A DNA stretch of 64,000 nucleotides from Samsonia erythrinae (GCF_004342665.1 NZ_SMBY01000003.1:310001-374000); one strand, 5' to 3'; counted from the first letter of the stretch, positions 9,760-18,814 are shown. Notes: a model not told the origin generated them from the sequence alone. Program-made: numbers and translations.

Positions 9760-10122
9760 CTAATCATGGTGGCAACAAGGACAGCTTTCCACCTTCGAGA
9801 CCGTCATGGTTGTGGTTCCCGGGCAATCCCATTCAACGCGTATAGGCAACGCTTCTGACCCTGAATGATGCAAATACTTGTCAACCGGGGTTTCCGTCAT
9901 ACCGGTAACCACTTCATTAGCAATGAGTTTATCACCGACAAAAATACGCGCGGTCGCCTCAGACGCTTCGCGCGAGTCGCCTGACTGACGATATAAATAG
10001 TGAACCGTGAGTTTAATACTGGGCATCGCGTTCTTAACACAGGAAAAACAAAAGGAACCACAGTGTACCGGTTTACCTTCCGCTTGTAGAGACAAGCGCG
10101 GTCGCAAAACCTCAAATTTCAC
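9760..10122 (-). CDS. Hypothetical protein, Cys/His-containing, argW accessory region
   Basis: I do not recognise this protein. The longest frame is 120 residues from a GTG with no clear ribosome-binding site; an internal ATG at 10026 (MPSIKLTVHYLYRQ) would give 88 residues. The body alternates hydrophobic and polar residues, as in beta sheets (KLTVHYLYR, ATARIFVGDK, LPIRVEWDCP). It ends in a Cys/His cluster, ESCPCCHHD. If the long form is made, the N-terminal part adds CGSFCFSC, which together with the tail could bind metal. A terminator lies downstream. Probably a real accessory gene of unknown function. Confidence 0.45.
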   Translation of the reverse strand: MKFEVLRPRLSLQAEGKPVHCGSFCFSCVKNAMPSIKLTVHYLYRQSGDSREASEATARIFVGDKLIANEVVTGMTETPVDKYLHHSGSEALPIRVEWDCPGTTTMTVSKVESCPCCHHD

Positions 10123-10546
10123 CGTAATAGCATGATAATGTTATTTTTTTAAAAATGGGGATAATCGGTGACACAAAATCGCAACTCTAGTAATCAATAC
10201 GTTAATTCTTATGCATTTTAGTTCTTAATGAAGCCCAAAAAATAGCCGATATCCTTTGCGATAGGGTGTTCTTTAATACAATTGCATTTTATATAAATGG
10301 TGCTTGGTATAAATACTGTTTAAATAAAGCATGTTAATAAAGCCACTGGGTTAATGTCAGTTGTTGAATAGCAGGCAATTATACTTAGCAGATTAATGTT
10401 TTCTCAAAGAGAGTTCATTAATTTGCCTATATCAGGCAGGCCCGTATTTCACCATTGAAAATGTTAACACACGTGGTTTAACACTGAAGTAACTCACTGG
10501 TACAAAACCGTACCAGCATTAAATAGATATAAGAAGGAGTTATATT
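10123..10546. other. AT-rich upstream region of the 180-residue gene
   Basis: 424 AT-rich bases without a gene. It holds the probable promoter region of the plus-strand gene at 10547, an inverted repeat at 10497-10516, and a weak sigma-28-like match at 10226-10252 (see rejected items). Confidence 0.5.
10497..10516. promoter_or_regulatory. Inverted repeat, possible operator
   Basis: ctggtac and gtaccag form perfect 7-bp arms around a 6-base spacer, 31 bases before the GTG of the downstream gene. It could be an operator or a small hairpin in the leader. No regulator is recognised. Confidence 0.35.
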
Positions 10547-11089
10547 GTGGTGATTCCAGATATTCAAATCGTGAATGCAACAACCCCTGCGACCCTGCCT
10601 GCCGCGATTGGCGCAGCGGCCAACCCAACGGTGGTTGCCGCCATGGGCCAGGGGAATAAGGCAGATACATCAACAAACTCCGACTCTCAAAATATGCAAG
10701 GCTCGGAAGAAAGCGCGAAGGTGATGCTCTCTTCCAGCAAGAAACGCGCCGCTTTAGAAAATGACACGCCGTCCCCTGAACAAATTAAGACGCAGCAAAA
10801 GGCCGCCAGCGAATACTCGCTGGCGCTGACAGGCATTCCTTTGTATAACGGCAAGCTGATTTCTGTCATAAAATATCCAGACGGAAATGCTGAAATGTTT
10901 GATGCCTTTACAGGGCAACGCGTAACGCAAGAGGATCTTGCGCTTATGGACGCGCTGTATCGTTCAGGAGAAGAACAGGCATTACATTTCGAGAGCAAAA
11001 CCTCATATAGCAATTTATCTGCGGCAGAAGTGTATCAGCAGATTCAGGAATTACTCCAAGGCGTAGGCTCTCAGGAAAACCTCGTCTGA
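10547..11089 (+). CDS. Hypothetical protein, 180 aa, cysteine-free
   Basis: I do not recognise this protein. A strong aaggag site 7 bases before a GTG fixes the start, and a second GTG follows directly. The first ~95 residues are rich in Ala, Ser, Thr, Gln and Lys and look disordered, with no signal peptide. The rest (from about residue 100) is more structured: LALTGIPLYNGKLISVIKYP, then DAFTGQRVTQEDLALMDALYR and a helical tail. There is no cysteine. Such a composition is common among non-Sec secreted proteins, but that is only a guess. It lies alone in the argW accessory segment, convergent with dbpA. Confidence 0.6.
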   Translation: MVIPDIQIVNATTPATLPAAIGAAANPTVVAAMGQGNKADTSTNSDSQNMQGSEESAKVMLSSSKKRAALENDTPSPEQIKTQQKAASEYSLALTGIPLYNGKLISVIKYPDGNAEMFDAFTGQRVTQEDLALMDALYRSGEEQALHFESKTSYSNLSAAEVYQQIQELLQGVGSQENLV

Positions 11090-11314
11090 CGAGTGCGTTA
11101 TGTCATGACAATATATTTATTGCCCTGACATTAACGATAAATATCTCGTGATTTTGTAATGTGAAGATGGCAGTTAAATGCAATGCGGTCACGGTGAGCC
11201 TGAATATGCCAGACTCGCCGACGGCATACAGGCACAGGGCTCACGACAGCTCGCCCACTCGCCTGTGTTTACCCGGCAACCGTGATTCTTTTCGGCCTGA
11301 TATGCCCGCCGCGG

Positions 11315-12697
11315 TTATTTTAACAGCCTCACTTTACAACTTTTTCCCTTGATTTTCCCTTTCTGGAGCTGCTGTAACGCGCGTTTAGCACAGGCCTTAC
11401 GGATTGCCACGTAGGCATTCAGAGGAAACATATCAATCTTCCCGACGTCTGCTGCCGTCAGTCCCGCCTCTCCGGTTAACGCACCGAGAATATCGCCAGG
11501 ACGGATTTTCGCTTTCCTGCCGCCGTCAATGCATAACGTCATCATCTCAGGTTCGAGTACGCCGTCACCAAGACGCTCAAGGCGATCCACTGAGGCCCAC
11601 TGGATGCGCATACCAAGGTAATCCTCGATCAAATTAGCCCGGCTCATTTCCTGTGGCGTACACAGACTCACCGCCAGTCCCTGCGCACCGGCACGTCCCG
11701 TTCTGCCAATGCGGTGAACATGAACCTCCGGATCGAAGGCCAATTCGAAATTCACCACCAGTTCCAACGCCTTGATATCCAGACCACGCGCCGCGACGTC
11801 CGTTGCAACCAGTACGCGGCAACTGCGGTTGGCAAAGCGTACCAGAACCTGATCGCGATCGCGCTGTTCCAGATCGCCATGCAGCGCCAGCGCGCTAATC
11901 CCTCGACTCTCCAGCGTCTCAAACACGCTCTGGCAATCACGCTTTGTGTTGCAAAACACCACGCAGGACGTCGGCTGATAATGATTCAAAACCGCCATCA
12001 ACAGCGGCAAGCGCTGTTCTTTCGTTGTTTCGTAGAAAGACTGTTCAATTGTGGTTTCTTCTCCTTCGTCAGCAACATCGAAACGCACCGGCTGACGCTG
12101 AAGGCGGGCGCTGATCTGTTCGATCGCTTCCGGGTAAGTCGCGGAAAACAGCAGGGTTTGCCGATCGGGAGGCGTATAGGAAATCACATCATCAATCGCC
12201 TCACTGAACCCCATGTCCAGCATGCGATCCGCTTCATCCAGCACCAGTATCTTCACGTCATTCAGGGACAGCGACTGCTTACGCAGGTGATCCTGAATGC
12301 GCCCCGGCGTGCCAACGACAATGTGCGGTGCGTGAACCAGCGAGTCGAGCTGCTGCCCCATCGGCTGACCGCCGCACAGCGTCAGGATCTTAATGTTCTG
12401 CGCAAAACGCGCCAGACGACGCAATTCTTTACTGACCTGATCCGCCAGCTCGCGCGTTGGGCACAGCACCAGCGCCTGCGTGGTAAAATCGCTCACCACA
12501 ATACGATTGAGCAACCCAATACCAAACGCGGCCGTTTTACCGCTACCGGTTTTCGCCCTGGCCCGCACGTCGACGCCCTTCAACACGGCGGGCAACGTCG
12601 CCGCCTGGACTGGCGTCATTTCGTTATAGCCCAGTTCATTGAGATTAGATAATTGCTCTGCCGGAAGCGCGAGGGAAGAAAAAGAGGTTGAACTCAC
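11315..12697 (-). CDS. dbpA: DbpA, ATP-dependent DEAD-box RNA helicase
   Basis: Helicase acting in 50S subunit assembly, guided by hairpin 92 of 23S rRNA. At 460 residues it matches the family (457 in E. coli). Visible motifs in order: MTPVQAATLPA (Q motif), AKTGSGKT (Walker A), VLDEADRMLDMGF (DEAD), LFSATYP (SAT), ARGLD and HRIGRTGRAG. The C-terminal RNA-binding domain includes KIRPGDILGALTGEAGL. The frame is open upstream to 12751, but the GTG giving (M)SSTSFSSLALPAEQLSNLNELGYNEM fits the family N-terminus. Confidence 0.93.
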   Translation of the reverse strand: MSSTSFSSLALPAEQLSNLNELGYNEMTPVQAATLPAVLKGVDVRARAKTGSGKTAAFGIGLLNRIVVSDFTTQALVLCPTRELADQVSKELRRLARFAQNIKILTLCGGQPMGQQLDSLVHAPHIVVGTPGRIQDHLRKQSLSLNDVKILVLDEADRMLDMGFSEAIDDVISYTPPDRQTLLFSATYPEAIEQISARLQRQPVRFDVADEGEETTIEQSFYETTKEQRLPLLMAVLNHYQPTSCVVFCNTKRDCQSVFETLESRGISALALHGDLEQRDRDQVLVRFANRSCRVLVATDVAARGLDIKALELVVNFELAFDPEVHVHRIGRTGRAGAQGLAVSLCTPQEMSRANLIEDYLGMRIQWASVDRLERLGDGVLEPEMMTLCIDGGRKAKIRPGDILGALTGEAGLTAADVGKIDMFPLNAYVAIRKACAKRALQQLQKGKIKGKSCKVRLLK

Positions 12698-13198
12698 AGT
12701 AATTACTCTACCAAAGACGATATGACGGAAAGTGACGCCGAACCGAAACAAGGCGCGGATATGCCGTATAGGATACCAGAGTTCGCCATCATTAGCCGAT
12801 TTACCTCCGTCTCCGCCACTGAAAAAACGGGCACATACTGTGATGTGAGAAAACGCGGTAACCGATCCCGGTAAAATAAAACTTTTGCGCTAAATAAAAC
12901 CGCCAGAGAGACGTTAAAGCGTGATTTTCAGCGGTGTAAACGCACGATTTTTCGACGTTAAAATGCGGGCAACGCGCATTTAATGCGATTTTAAAAATAT
13001 AGTTTCCGGACCTCTTGAATTCCCCCCCTGACTCGGCGTAGATTTAGCGCCGATCCCGTCATAACTGGTGTGACTCTGGTGATGACAACGGGAAAGATTA
13101 CCCTTCCGCCGTCTGGTCGGAGCGTAATGATTTCCTTCCATAAATAAAACGCACAATCGGGATCGTTGCTGGCGTGGTTTCTGCTGGAGAATAAATCG
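12698..13198. other. Region between dbpA and ypdK
   Basis: 501 bases with no recognised gene; it should carry the dbpA promoter (minus) and the ypdK promoter (plus). A minus-strand frame at 12991-13281 runs antisense to ypdK and is not supported. Short imperfect repeats of the type gcgattttaa occur around 12920-13000. Confidence 0.5.
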
Positions 13199-13273
13199 GT
13201 GAAGTATTTCTTTATGGGTATCTCATTCTGTTTAGTCGTTTGGGTGAGTACCTTTATGCTGATGGTAGAATAA
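13199..13273 (+). CDS. ypdK: YpdK-like small membrane protein, 24 aa
   Basis: A GTG with a GGAG site 9 bases upstream opens a 24-codon frame that begins KYFFMGISF after the initiator and continues as a single hydrophobic helix (CLVVWVSTFMLMV) ending in Glu. From memory E. coli YpdK is a 23-residue single-pass protein beginning MKYFFMGISF, so the first ten residues agree. A strong terminator follows 56 bases later. The function of YpdK is unknown. In E. coli it lies near alaC; here it lies between dbpA and outO, both on the other strand. Confidence 0.78.
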   Translation: MKYFFMGISFCLVVWVSTFMLMVE

Positions 13274-13328
13274 CCTGTCATTTGCCCGACAAAGCCGTTT
13301 TCGCTGAAGGGCGCAGAGAAATAAGAGA

Positions 13329-13365
13329 AGGCTGATGGTAATCCTACCCTCAGCCTGTTTTTTTT
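13329..13365 (+). terminator. Intrinsic terminator downstream of ypdK
   Basis: ggctgatggta and tacccctcagcc-like arms (one mismatch, short aatcc loop) are followed by eight T. It faces the plus strand and so terminates the ypdK transcript just before the convergent end of outO. Confidence 0.85.
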
Positions 13366-13406
13366 GCCTGTCGTTCAGCCGGTCGTCGTTACTGCATGGC
13401 TACGCT

Positions 13407-14255
13407 CTACAGAGTAAGCCCGTTCATGATGATGCCAAATACGCCGCCGACCGCCAGCCAGGGGCCGAAGGCCAGCGGTTTATCCATGTTCTCTTTACGC
13501 AACCCGCGCCAGACCAGGGTAACGACTAACCCACTCAACGCCGCAACCAGAACCAGATTCGGCAATGCACGCCACCCCAGCCAGGCTCCCAACGCGGCCA
13601 ACAGCTTAAAATCGCCATACCCCAGCGCGTCTTTGCCGGTGGCATATTTGAACACCCAATACAGCAGCCACAGCGACAGATAACCGGCTATCACGCCAAC
13701 GACAGCCTCATTCAACGGGACAAATATCCCATGCAGGTTAAACAACAGCCCAATCCACAGGAGCGAAAGCGTTAACATATCCGGCAGCAACAGCGTTTTT
13801 AGATCGATAACGGTAAGAACTAACAGGAAAGACAGCAGAATCAATACGCCCCATAGCGCCACACCGGGCGACCACAGTAACCCTGCCCCCGAAAAAGCCA
13901 GCATCGCGAGGGCTTCCACCAGCGGGTATTGTACAGATATGCGTTGATGGCAACAGCGGGAGCGGCCACGTAACCAAAGCCAGCTGAAGATCGGGATATT
14001 ATCTTTGACCGCAATAGGCTGCTGACAGTGTGGGCAGGCTGAAGGTGGCCACCACAGGCTATAATGCGCCGAATCGCTACCGGCATCGGTCATGCCCGCA
14101 TGAAGGTCAAGCGCTTGTCGCCAGCGTCGTTCCAGCATAATCGGCAGGCGATAAATCACCACATTCAGAAAACTACCGACAATCAACCCCAGAACGCCGA
14201 GCGCACCGAGCCACCCGACCAGAAACACCGCTGCGAATTCCCTTAAATCGTCCAC
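13407..14255 (-). CDS. outO: OutO (GspO), prepilin peptidase
   Basis: Inner-membrane aspartic protease (A24 family) that cleaves and N-methylates the pseudopilins OutG-K. The catalytic aspartates lie in LTVIDLKTLLLPD and GYGDFKLLAALGAWLGW. An N-terminal GSFLNVVIYRLP is conserved. The cytosolic zinc loop has CPHC, but the second pair reads GRSRCCHQ rather than the usual CxxC. A GTG at 14255 with AGGGA six bases upstream gives 282 residues, which fits the family; an ATG at 14300 (297 aa) lacks a ribosome-binding site. It lies about 116 bases after outN, the last gene of the out train. Confidence 0.93.
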   Translation of the reverse strand: MDDLREFAAVFLVGWLGALGVLGLIVGSFLNVVIYRLPIMLERRWRQALDLHAGMTDAGSDSAHYSLWWPPSACPHCQQPIAVKDNIPIFSWLWLRGRSRCCHQRISVQYPLVEALAMLAFSGAGLLWSPGVALWGVLILLSFLLVLTVIDLKTLLLPDMLTLSLLWIGLLFNLHGIFVPLNEAVVGVIAGYLSLWLLYWVFKYATGKDALGYGDFKLLAALGAWLGWRALPNLVLVAALSGLVVTLVWRGLRKENMDKPLAFGPWLAVGGVFGIIMNGLTL

Positions 14256-14371
14256 GTTAATCCCTGATGACTGATAAAGAAGTGGTATAGAGATGAGCAT
14301 TTCATATTTTGCGACGGCCACCAACGCTGGCGATACATTCTTGTCTGCTCTTGCGATCGGCTTCGCAACGA

Positions 14372-15115
14372 TTACCGCAGCCGCCCCTGCACGTTCAGCA
14401 TCCTGACGCCTAGTTCATCGGCTTTCCCGACGGCCATCAGCTGCTTCATGGCCGTCGGGAAAGCGTCCCCGTAACGAAGCTGCCCAGCAAACTGATATTC
14501 GCCCTTCAGAGTAACGCGGCCTTTACCGGACAGCTGCATCTGTGAGGACGTCTGCCGCAGGCTCGCTTCGAACGCCCCCTGCTGACAGCGTAACGAGGTC
14601 CGGGGCGTAGCCAACGCCAGCTCGCCCAGCGGCGTATTCACGCGCGCACCCGACCAGCTCATGTTGGCATCCAGTGACTGGCAGCCAGCGCGATCGACCG
14701 TGGCCTCTTGCAGATTCAGGTACATCTGACCTTCCGCCCTGACGGGCACAATAAAACGCAGGCGTCTGAACAGCTGGTTCGCAGGCATCGCGAGCCGCCA
14801 TTGATAAAACTGTACCGACCGCCAGCCGCGAAGCGTTCCATGTCCTTCAATCCCATCCGGGTGGTTAAACGCGATCGCCAGCGCCGGCATTAATCCCGAA
14901 ACCGTGAGTTTCCAACGTACATTATCCAGCGTTAACGCGCGCCAGCTCAACCGTTGCAAGCTTCCCTGCCATAGCGTCCCAGCCGCCCCGGTGACGACCA
15001 TGCCGGTTGGCAACGGCATGAGCGCAATCAGCCGGGCGGGGGCATACCAGAGCAGAAATACCCCATAGGCCAGCGCCAACGCGATACCCAGCCACAGACG
15101 GGTCTTAACCTTCAT
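14372..15115 (-). CDS. outN: OutN (GspN), type II secretion accessory protein
   Basis: 247-residue bitopic inner-membrane protein: a short cytosolic N-terminus, one membrane helix (about residues 8-27, LWLGIALALAYGVFLLWY) and a periplasmic beta-rich domain with repeated WxG-type turns (GTLWQGSLQRLSW). GspN is present in only some type II systems and is often dispensable. Its presence fits Pectobacterium-type out clusters. The start overlaps the outM end by 11 bases. Confidence 0.9.
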   Translation of the reverse strand: MKVKTRLWLGIALALAYGVFLLWYAPARLIALMPLPTGMVVTGAAGTLWQGSLQRLSWRALTLDNVRWKLTVSGLMPALAIAFNHPDGIEGHGTLRGWRSVQFYQWRLAMPANQLFRRLRFIVPVRAEGQMYLNLQEATVDRAGCQSLDANMSWSGARVNTPLGELALATPRTSLRCQQGAFEASLRQTSSQMQLSGKGRVTLKGEYQFAGQLRYGDAFPTAMKQLMAVGKADELGVRMLNVQGRLR

Positions 15116-15599
15116 CCATCCTTTCCAACAGCAACCGGGTTACTTCCACGCTTCCCGGTGCTTGTTCTACGGCATTGACGTCCAGCGACACCACCCGCAC
15201 GCCGTTTTGCTGCTCCAGCTCATTCAGCCAACGCATCAGACGATTAAAATCGCTCTGTGCCAATAACACCGAAACCTGATGGCTCTGCGGCTGCAAGCGT
15301 ACAATATTCAACCCGTAACGCTGGGTACTTTGCGATACCAGAATCGGCAGGCTGACGTCTCGTTGGCTCACATCCGCCTGCGCCTGATTTCCCTGCGGCA
15401 TGACGGCGGCCTGTTTCTGCATCCAGACAACGGTCTGCTTCTCGCGTGAGATCGTGCGTTCCCACTGCGCTGTACGCCATTGCCACGGTTGTAAAATCGC
15501 GTAATACAGGAAGCTAAGTAGCAGCAGCGCGGCACACGCCACCGTGAGCAGACGTTCACGCCGGCTCATCGCCAGCCAACGTTGTCGTAATCCATTCAT
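15105..15599 (-). CDS. outM: OutM (GspM), inner-membrane platform protein
   Basis: 164-residue bitopic protein of the assembly platform that pairs with OutL. A short basic cytosolic N-terminus (LAMSRRERLL) is followed by one membrane helix (about residues 17-38) and a periplasmic ferredoxin-like domain (SLPILVSQSTQRYGLNIVRLQPQS). It overlaps outL by four bases (ATGA), indicating translational coupling. Confidence 0.93.
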   Translation of the reverse strand: MNGLRQRWLAMSRRERLLTVACAALLLLSFLYYAILQPWQWRTAQWERTISREKQTVVWMQKQAAVMPQGNQAQADVSQRDVSLPILVSQSTQRYGLNIVRLQPQSHQVSVLLAQSDFNRLMRWLNELEQQNGVRVVSLDVNAVEQAPGSVEVTRLLLERMDEG

Positions 15600-16855
15600 G
15601 GTTGGCTCCTTAATGTTAAACGACCTTCAACCCGATCGTGCTCCTGCCGCATCTCCCCCGCCTGAACCTGATAATCGGTCATGGCTTGCTGCTGGAACTG
15701 TTCTAACGCCTGATACGAGCCAGCCAACAAGGCCAGTCGAAACTCGCCGGAGGAACCCTCGTAAGACAGCGATTGGATTTTGACTCCGCCATTCTGCGCG
15801 ATCAGCTTCTGCAACGGCGTAAGCCGCGCCAATAGCCCTTTCGTGCCGTTTCCAGCCGATGCCCGTTGCAGGTGCTGCTGCATCTGCACGCGCGGGTTTA
15901 CGACATTCGTTTCTGAAGGGAAAATTTGGCGATAGACGCGAACACTTTCCTGTCGCCAATGTTCAGCCTGTTGGTAGAGCTGGTAGTGCGACCAGCCCGC
16001 CTCCACCGCCACCAGCAGGAGATAACCGGCAAGCGCGATCCCCACACCGCGCCACGGCAGCAGAGCATTGCGCCACGTATTCTCCTGTGCATAGTCCCCT
16101 TGCCTGAGATCGGCTGAAGCGGGCAGCGCTGCCGTGACCGCCAGCGTAAAGAGATGCGTCTCCGGCTGAGGCTGCCAGTCAAACTGCGCCAGCGCCCCCT
16201 CGGCAGGAACCGGGCTATAGCTATAGATGGCCGGCAGCGGCATCGATGCTGTCAGCAAGTCTGCGCACCAGGAAGACTCTGCCGCCATCGCGTGCCCCGT
16301 CGGCTGACGAAACAGCCACATATCGTCGTGTTGCAAAGCGCTCCAGCCATCCTTATGTTTCGGCAATACGCAGGCATCCGGCACCAGGGTATCGATACGA
16401 ATCGCCAACGCCTCACACTGCGCTAACCAGCGCCGCATCCGGCTTTTTTCCACCACGGCCACCGTACCTTCATCGCCCTGAATCTCCAGCGCGGCAACGT
16501 GCAGCGTTTCAATCTCTGTAGCCAGTTGTTCCTCCAGCATAAACGGCACAACCTGCGCCAACTGCCGACGAGCCTGACGGGGCAATGTCAGGGAATAGAA
16601 CGTCACTTCCGCTGTCGGTACCAGAACGCGGGTAAAGGCGACGGACGGGTAAGCCATCAATGCCTGACGCACCGATTCCGCGCTGCCACGCCCCTGCCCC
16701 AGCAAATGCGCCCCATCGGGTGAACGCGCCTGCCATTCCATCTCTCCTTGCTCCTCCACCGGGAGGCGAATAATCAGGCACGGGTGTCGCAGATTTTCTT
16801 CCCGGCGTAAAGTGACTGTCGCGGCCTTTTGCTTCCATTTCTCCACTATTTTCAT
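15596..16855 (-). CDS. outL: OutL (GspL), inner-membrane platform protein
   Basis: 419-residue protein that recruits the ATPase OutE to the membrane. The actin-like cytosolic domain covers roughly the first 260 residues (LPVEEQGEMEWQ, LPRQARRQLAQVVPFMLEEQLA). One membrane helix follows (GVGIALAGYLLLVAVEAGW), then a periplasmic domain that pairs with OutM. Length and architecture match GspL. It overlaps both outK and outM by four bases. Confidence 0.93.
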   Translation of the reverse strand: MKIVEKWKQKAATVTLRREENLRHPCLIIRLPVEEQGEMEWQARSPDGAHLLGQGRGSAESVRQALMAYPSVAFTRVLVPTAEVTFYSLTLPRQARRQLAQVVPFMLEEQLATEIETLHVAALEIQGDEGTVAVVEKSRMRRWLAQCEALAIRIDTLVPDACVLPKHKDGWSALQHDDMWLFRQPTGHAMAAESSWCADLLTASMPLPAIYSYSPVPAEGALAQFDWQPQPETHLFTLAVTAALPASADLRQGDYAQENTWRNALLPWRGVGIALAGYLLLVAVEAGWSHYQLYQQAEHWRQESVRVYRQIFPSETNVVNPRVQMQQHLQRASAGNGTKGLLARLTPLQKLIAQNGGVKIQSLSYEGSSGEFRLALLAGSYQALEQFQQQAMTDYQVQAGEMRQEHDRVEGRLTLRSQP

Positions 16856-17838
16856 GGATTCACCGTCCTATATCCTCCATATTGCCGCTGTACGATTTGT
16901 ACGTTTTGTCCACTCAGATGAATCAAACTACGTTGGTGGAAATCACTGTCGCCAACACTCACCTGTAACCGAACAAAGAACCATTCACTTTTTACGGTCA
17001 GTACCCTCTGCGCCGTGTTTTTACTGTTCGCGGGCAATGCGCCGGTTTGTTGCAGCATGTCGATGCTGGCCCAGCCCTTATCTGGTCGCTGCTGCACCAA
17101 TGCCTTCGCCTGCAACATCGTCATTTCATTCAGGAACAGCGCGGATAATAGCGGGGCGTCATCCTCCGTCATCGTATTGATATTTATGGACATCGCATCC
17201 ACGGGTAGCGCGCAGACGTAGGGCAACAGGCGACGATAGAGATCGCTATCCATCCCGAAAACCGCGCGCAATTCGCTGATGTCGCTCATTCTCTGATTGG
17301 CCGTGCGATAAGGTACGGGTAGCGCGGTATAGACCTCGTCTTCCGCCCCATACGCCGAGGGGTAATTATCTGCGTCGATCCAATCACGCACCGCCGCCGT
17401 AATCTTTTCCGCCCGATCCGACGCCTCGCCCAGATTTTTTAATAACAGCCGGAAAACCTGCGCGGGATACGGCGTCGCTACCTGCGTGCTCTCGTTATCC
17501 ACGCCTTGATTGATCGCATTAAGATTAAAGCAGGTACGGGCATCGCTAATCTGCCCGATGATTTCTCCCCCATCCACGGGAAAGCGGCGGCCCGCCTGCG
17601 ACCATGCCTGTCCGATAAACGTGCGACCCGGCATATCCCGCGCATCACGCAGCAATATCTGTCCGCTCAGCGTTTCCGCCCCTAATGCGTACCACTTCGC
17701 CTGCTGTCGGCTCAGGTGGCTCTCGGTACGAAAAAACGCGTTCCCGGTACGTTCTGCGATCGCGGCGGCAATCGTCACCATTAACGCCAGAATCAGCAGC
17801 ACCACCAGCAGCGCGACGCCACGCTCGCGCGTTCTCAT
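16852..17838 (-). CDS. outK: OutK (GspK), minor pseudopilin
   Basis: 328-residue large minor pseudopilin that with OutI and OutJ caps the pseudopilus tip. The prepilin leader MRTRERG is followed by [20 protein letters not shown]; the usual Glu at mature position 5 is absent, as is normal for GspK. The large alpha-domain and calcium-site region lie in the middle ([30 protein letters not shown]). Overlaps outJ and outL by four bases. Confidence 0.93.
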   Translation of the reverse strand: MRTRERGVALLVVLLILALMVTIAAAIAERTGNAFFRTESHLSRQQAKWYALGAETLSGQILLRDARDMPGRTFIGQAWSQAGRRFPVDGGEIIGQISDARTCFNLNAINQGVDNESTQVATPYPAQVFRLLLKNLGEASDRAEKITAAVRDWIDADNYPSAYGAEDEVYTALPVPYRTANQRMSDISELRAVFGMDSDLYRRLLPYVCALPVDAMSININTMTEDDAPLLSALFLNEMTMLQAKALVQQRPDKGWASIDMLQQTGALPANSKNTAQRVLTVKSEWFFVRLQVSVGDSDFHQRSLIHLSGQNVQIVQRQYGGYRTVNP

Positions 17839-18452
17839 TTAACCGGCCCGCGGGTAATCAGGAACATCCGCGACATCTCGCCGTAATCCTTTAAGGTCAG
17901 CACCACTTCAATACCCTGTGGCAGTTGTGTCTTATTATCCCAGCGATCGCGCCAGGTTTTATCGCTGAAGAACCGTAGCCGTAAGCCGTCGACCTGAGTG
18001 AGAAGCGTCCTGACACCGGGATCGAGCCCTTCAATCGTATCAGGGTGAGCATAGGCTAACCGTTCCAGCGTAGTGTTGCGTAACCGATAGGCAACGGGCT
18101 GTAGCTCGGAGCGCGGCAGAAGGCCAAATGGGTTTTGCCAGCCGTTACGCATAAAGCTGACGCCCCAATCATCACTCTTTAACTGATCCCGTCCGGCATA
18201 AAATACCGCCGTACTTCCCCGGCTGGCCCGGGCGATCATCTGAGAAAAATCGCTCTCCATCTGGGCAAAGGCGCGCTGAATCTCAGCCAAACGCTCAGCC
18301 TTGCGCTGCGAAACCTCATCGTTGCGCATGACGCCATTCAGTACCTGAAACGCACTCACGCTCAGCGCCGCAAAAATGGCGATCGCGAGAATCATCTCCA
18401 GCAGCGTAAAACCCTGCTGGCCTCGCCGGTTCCTTATAGCTGTTGACATCAC
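17835..18452 (-). CDS. outJ: OutJ (GspJ), minor pseudopilin
   Basis: 205-residue minor pseudopilin of the tip complex. The prepilin motif is [19 protein letters not shown], with Glu at mature position 5. The globular domain carries conserved [17 protein letters not shown] and [18 protein letters not shown], typical of GspJ. Overlaps outI and outK by four bases. Confidence 0.93.
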   Translation of the reverse strand: MMSTAIRNRRGQQGFTLLEMILAIAIFAALSVSAFQVLNGVMRNDEVSQRKAERLAEIQRAFAQMESDFSQMIARASRGSTAVFYAGRDQLKSDDWGVSFMRNGWQNPFGLLPRSELQPVAYRLRNTTLERLAYAHPDTIEGLDPGVRTLLTQVDGLRLRFFSDKTWRDRWDNKTQLPQGIEVVLTLKDYGEMSRMFLITRGPVK

Positions 18453-18814
18453 GGCTTCACCACATAGCTGCGTAGCGACGCATCAGCCGCGAAGGCCTCT
18501 TTATGACGCCGCACCTCCACATCCAACGCTCTGACCTGCGGATCGCCGGTCTCGACGCCCTGCCAGCGCCAATACCAGCGCACACCGGCAAACACGGTTT
18601 CACCTTTTACCCATGTCGCTTCCGGCCATTGCTGTTCCAGCCGCAGCCGAACCTGTTGGTTTTCGGCCACCCAACTGGCAAATGTCTTTTCTTCCAGCCT
18701 GCTCAGGCTACTCGCCTGTCTGGCCGTCGTCTGTAAAACGGCCACCCCGGCCAGTGCAAAGACGCTCAGCGCAACCAACACTTCCACCAGGGTCATCCCT
18801 TTTTGTCGCCTCAT
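18449..18814 (-). CDS. outI: OutI (GspI), minor pseudopilin
   Basis: 121-residue minor pseudopilin that nucleates the tip with OutJ and OutK. The prepilin leader is [27 protein letters not shown], with Glu at mature position 5. The body has the GspI-type [17 protein letters not shown] and [22 protein letters not shown]. Overlaps outH and outJ by four bases. Confidence 0.93.
   Translation of the reverse strand: MRRQKGMTLVEVLVALSVFALAGVAVLQTTARQASSLSRLEEKTFASWVAENQQVRLRLEQQWPEATWVKGETVFAGVRWYWRWQGVETGDPQVRALDVEVRRHKEAFAADASLRSYVVKP

Noticed and set aside
10226-10252. Sigma-28-like site TAAT-N15-GCCGATAT upstream of the 180-residue gene
   Set aside because: It has two mismatches and lies about 295 bases from the start; I expect around two or three matches of this quality by chance in the window.
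11161-11352. 63-codon plus-strand frame beside dbpA
   Set aside because: No ribosome-binding site; it overlaps the end of dbpA antisense.
12991-13281. 96-codon minus-strand frame between dbpA and outO
   Set aside because: It is antisense to the YpdK-like gene, has no ribosome-binding site and no recognisable composition. The plus-strand small protein explains the region better.
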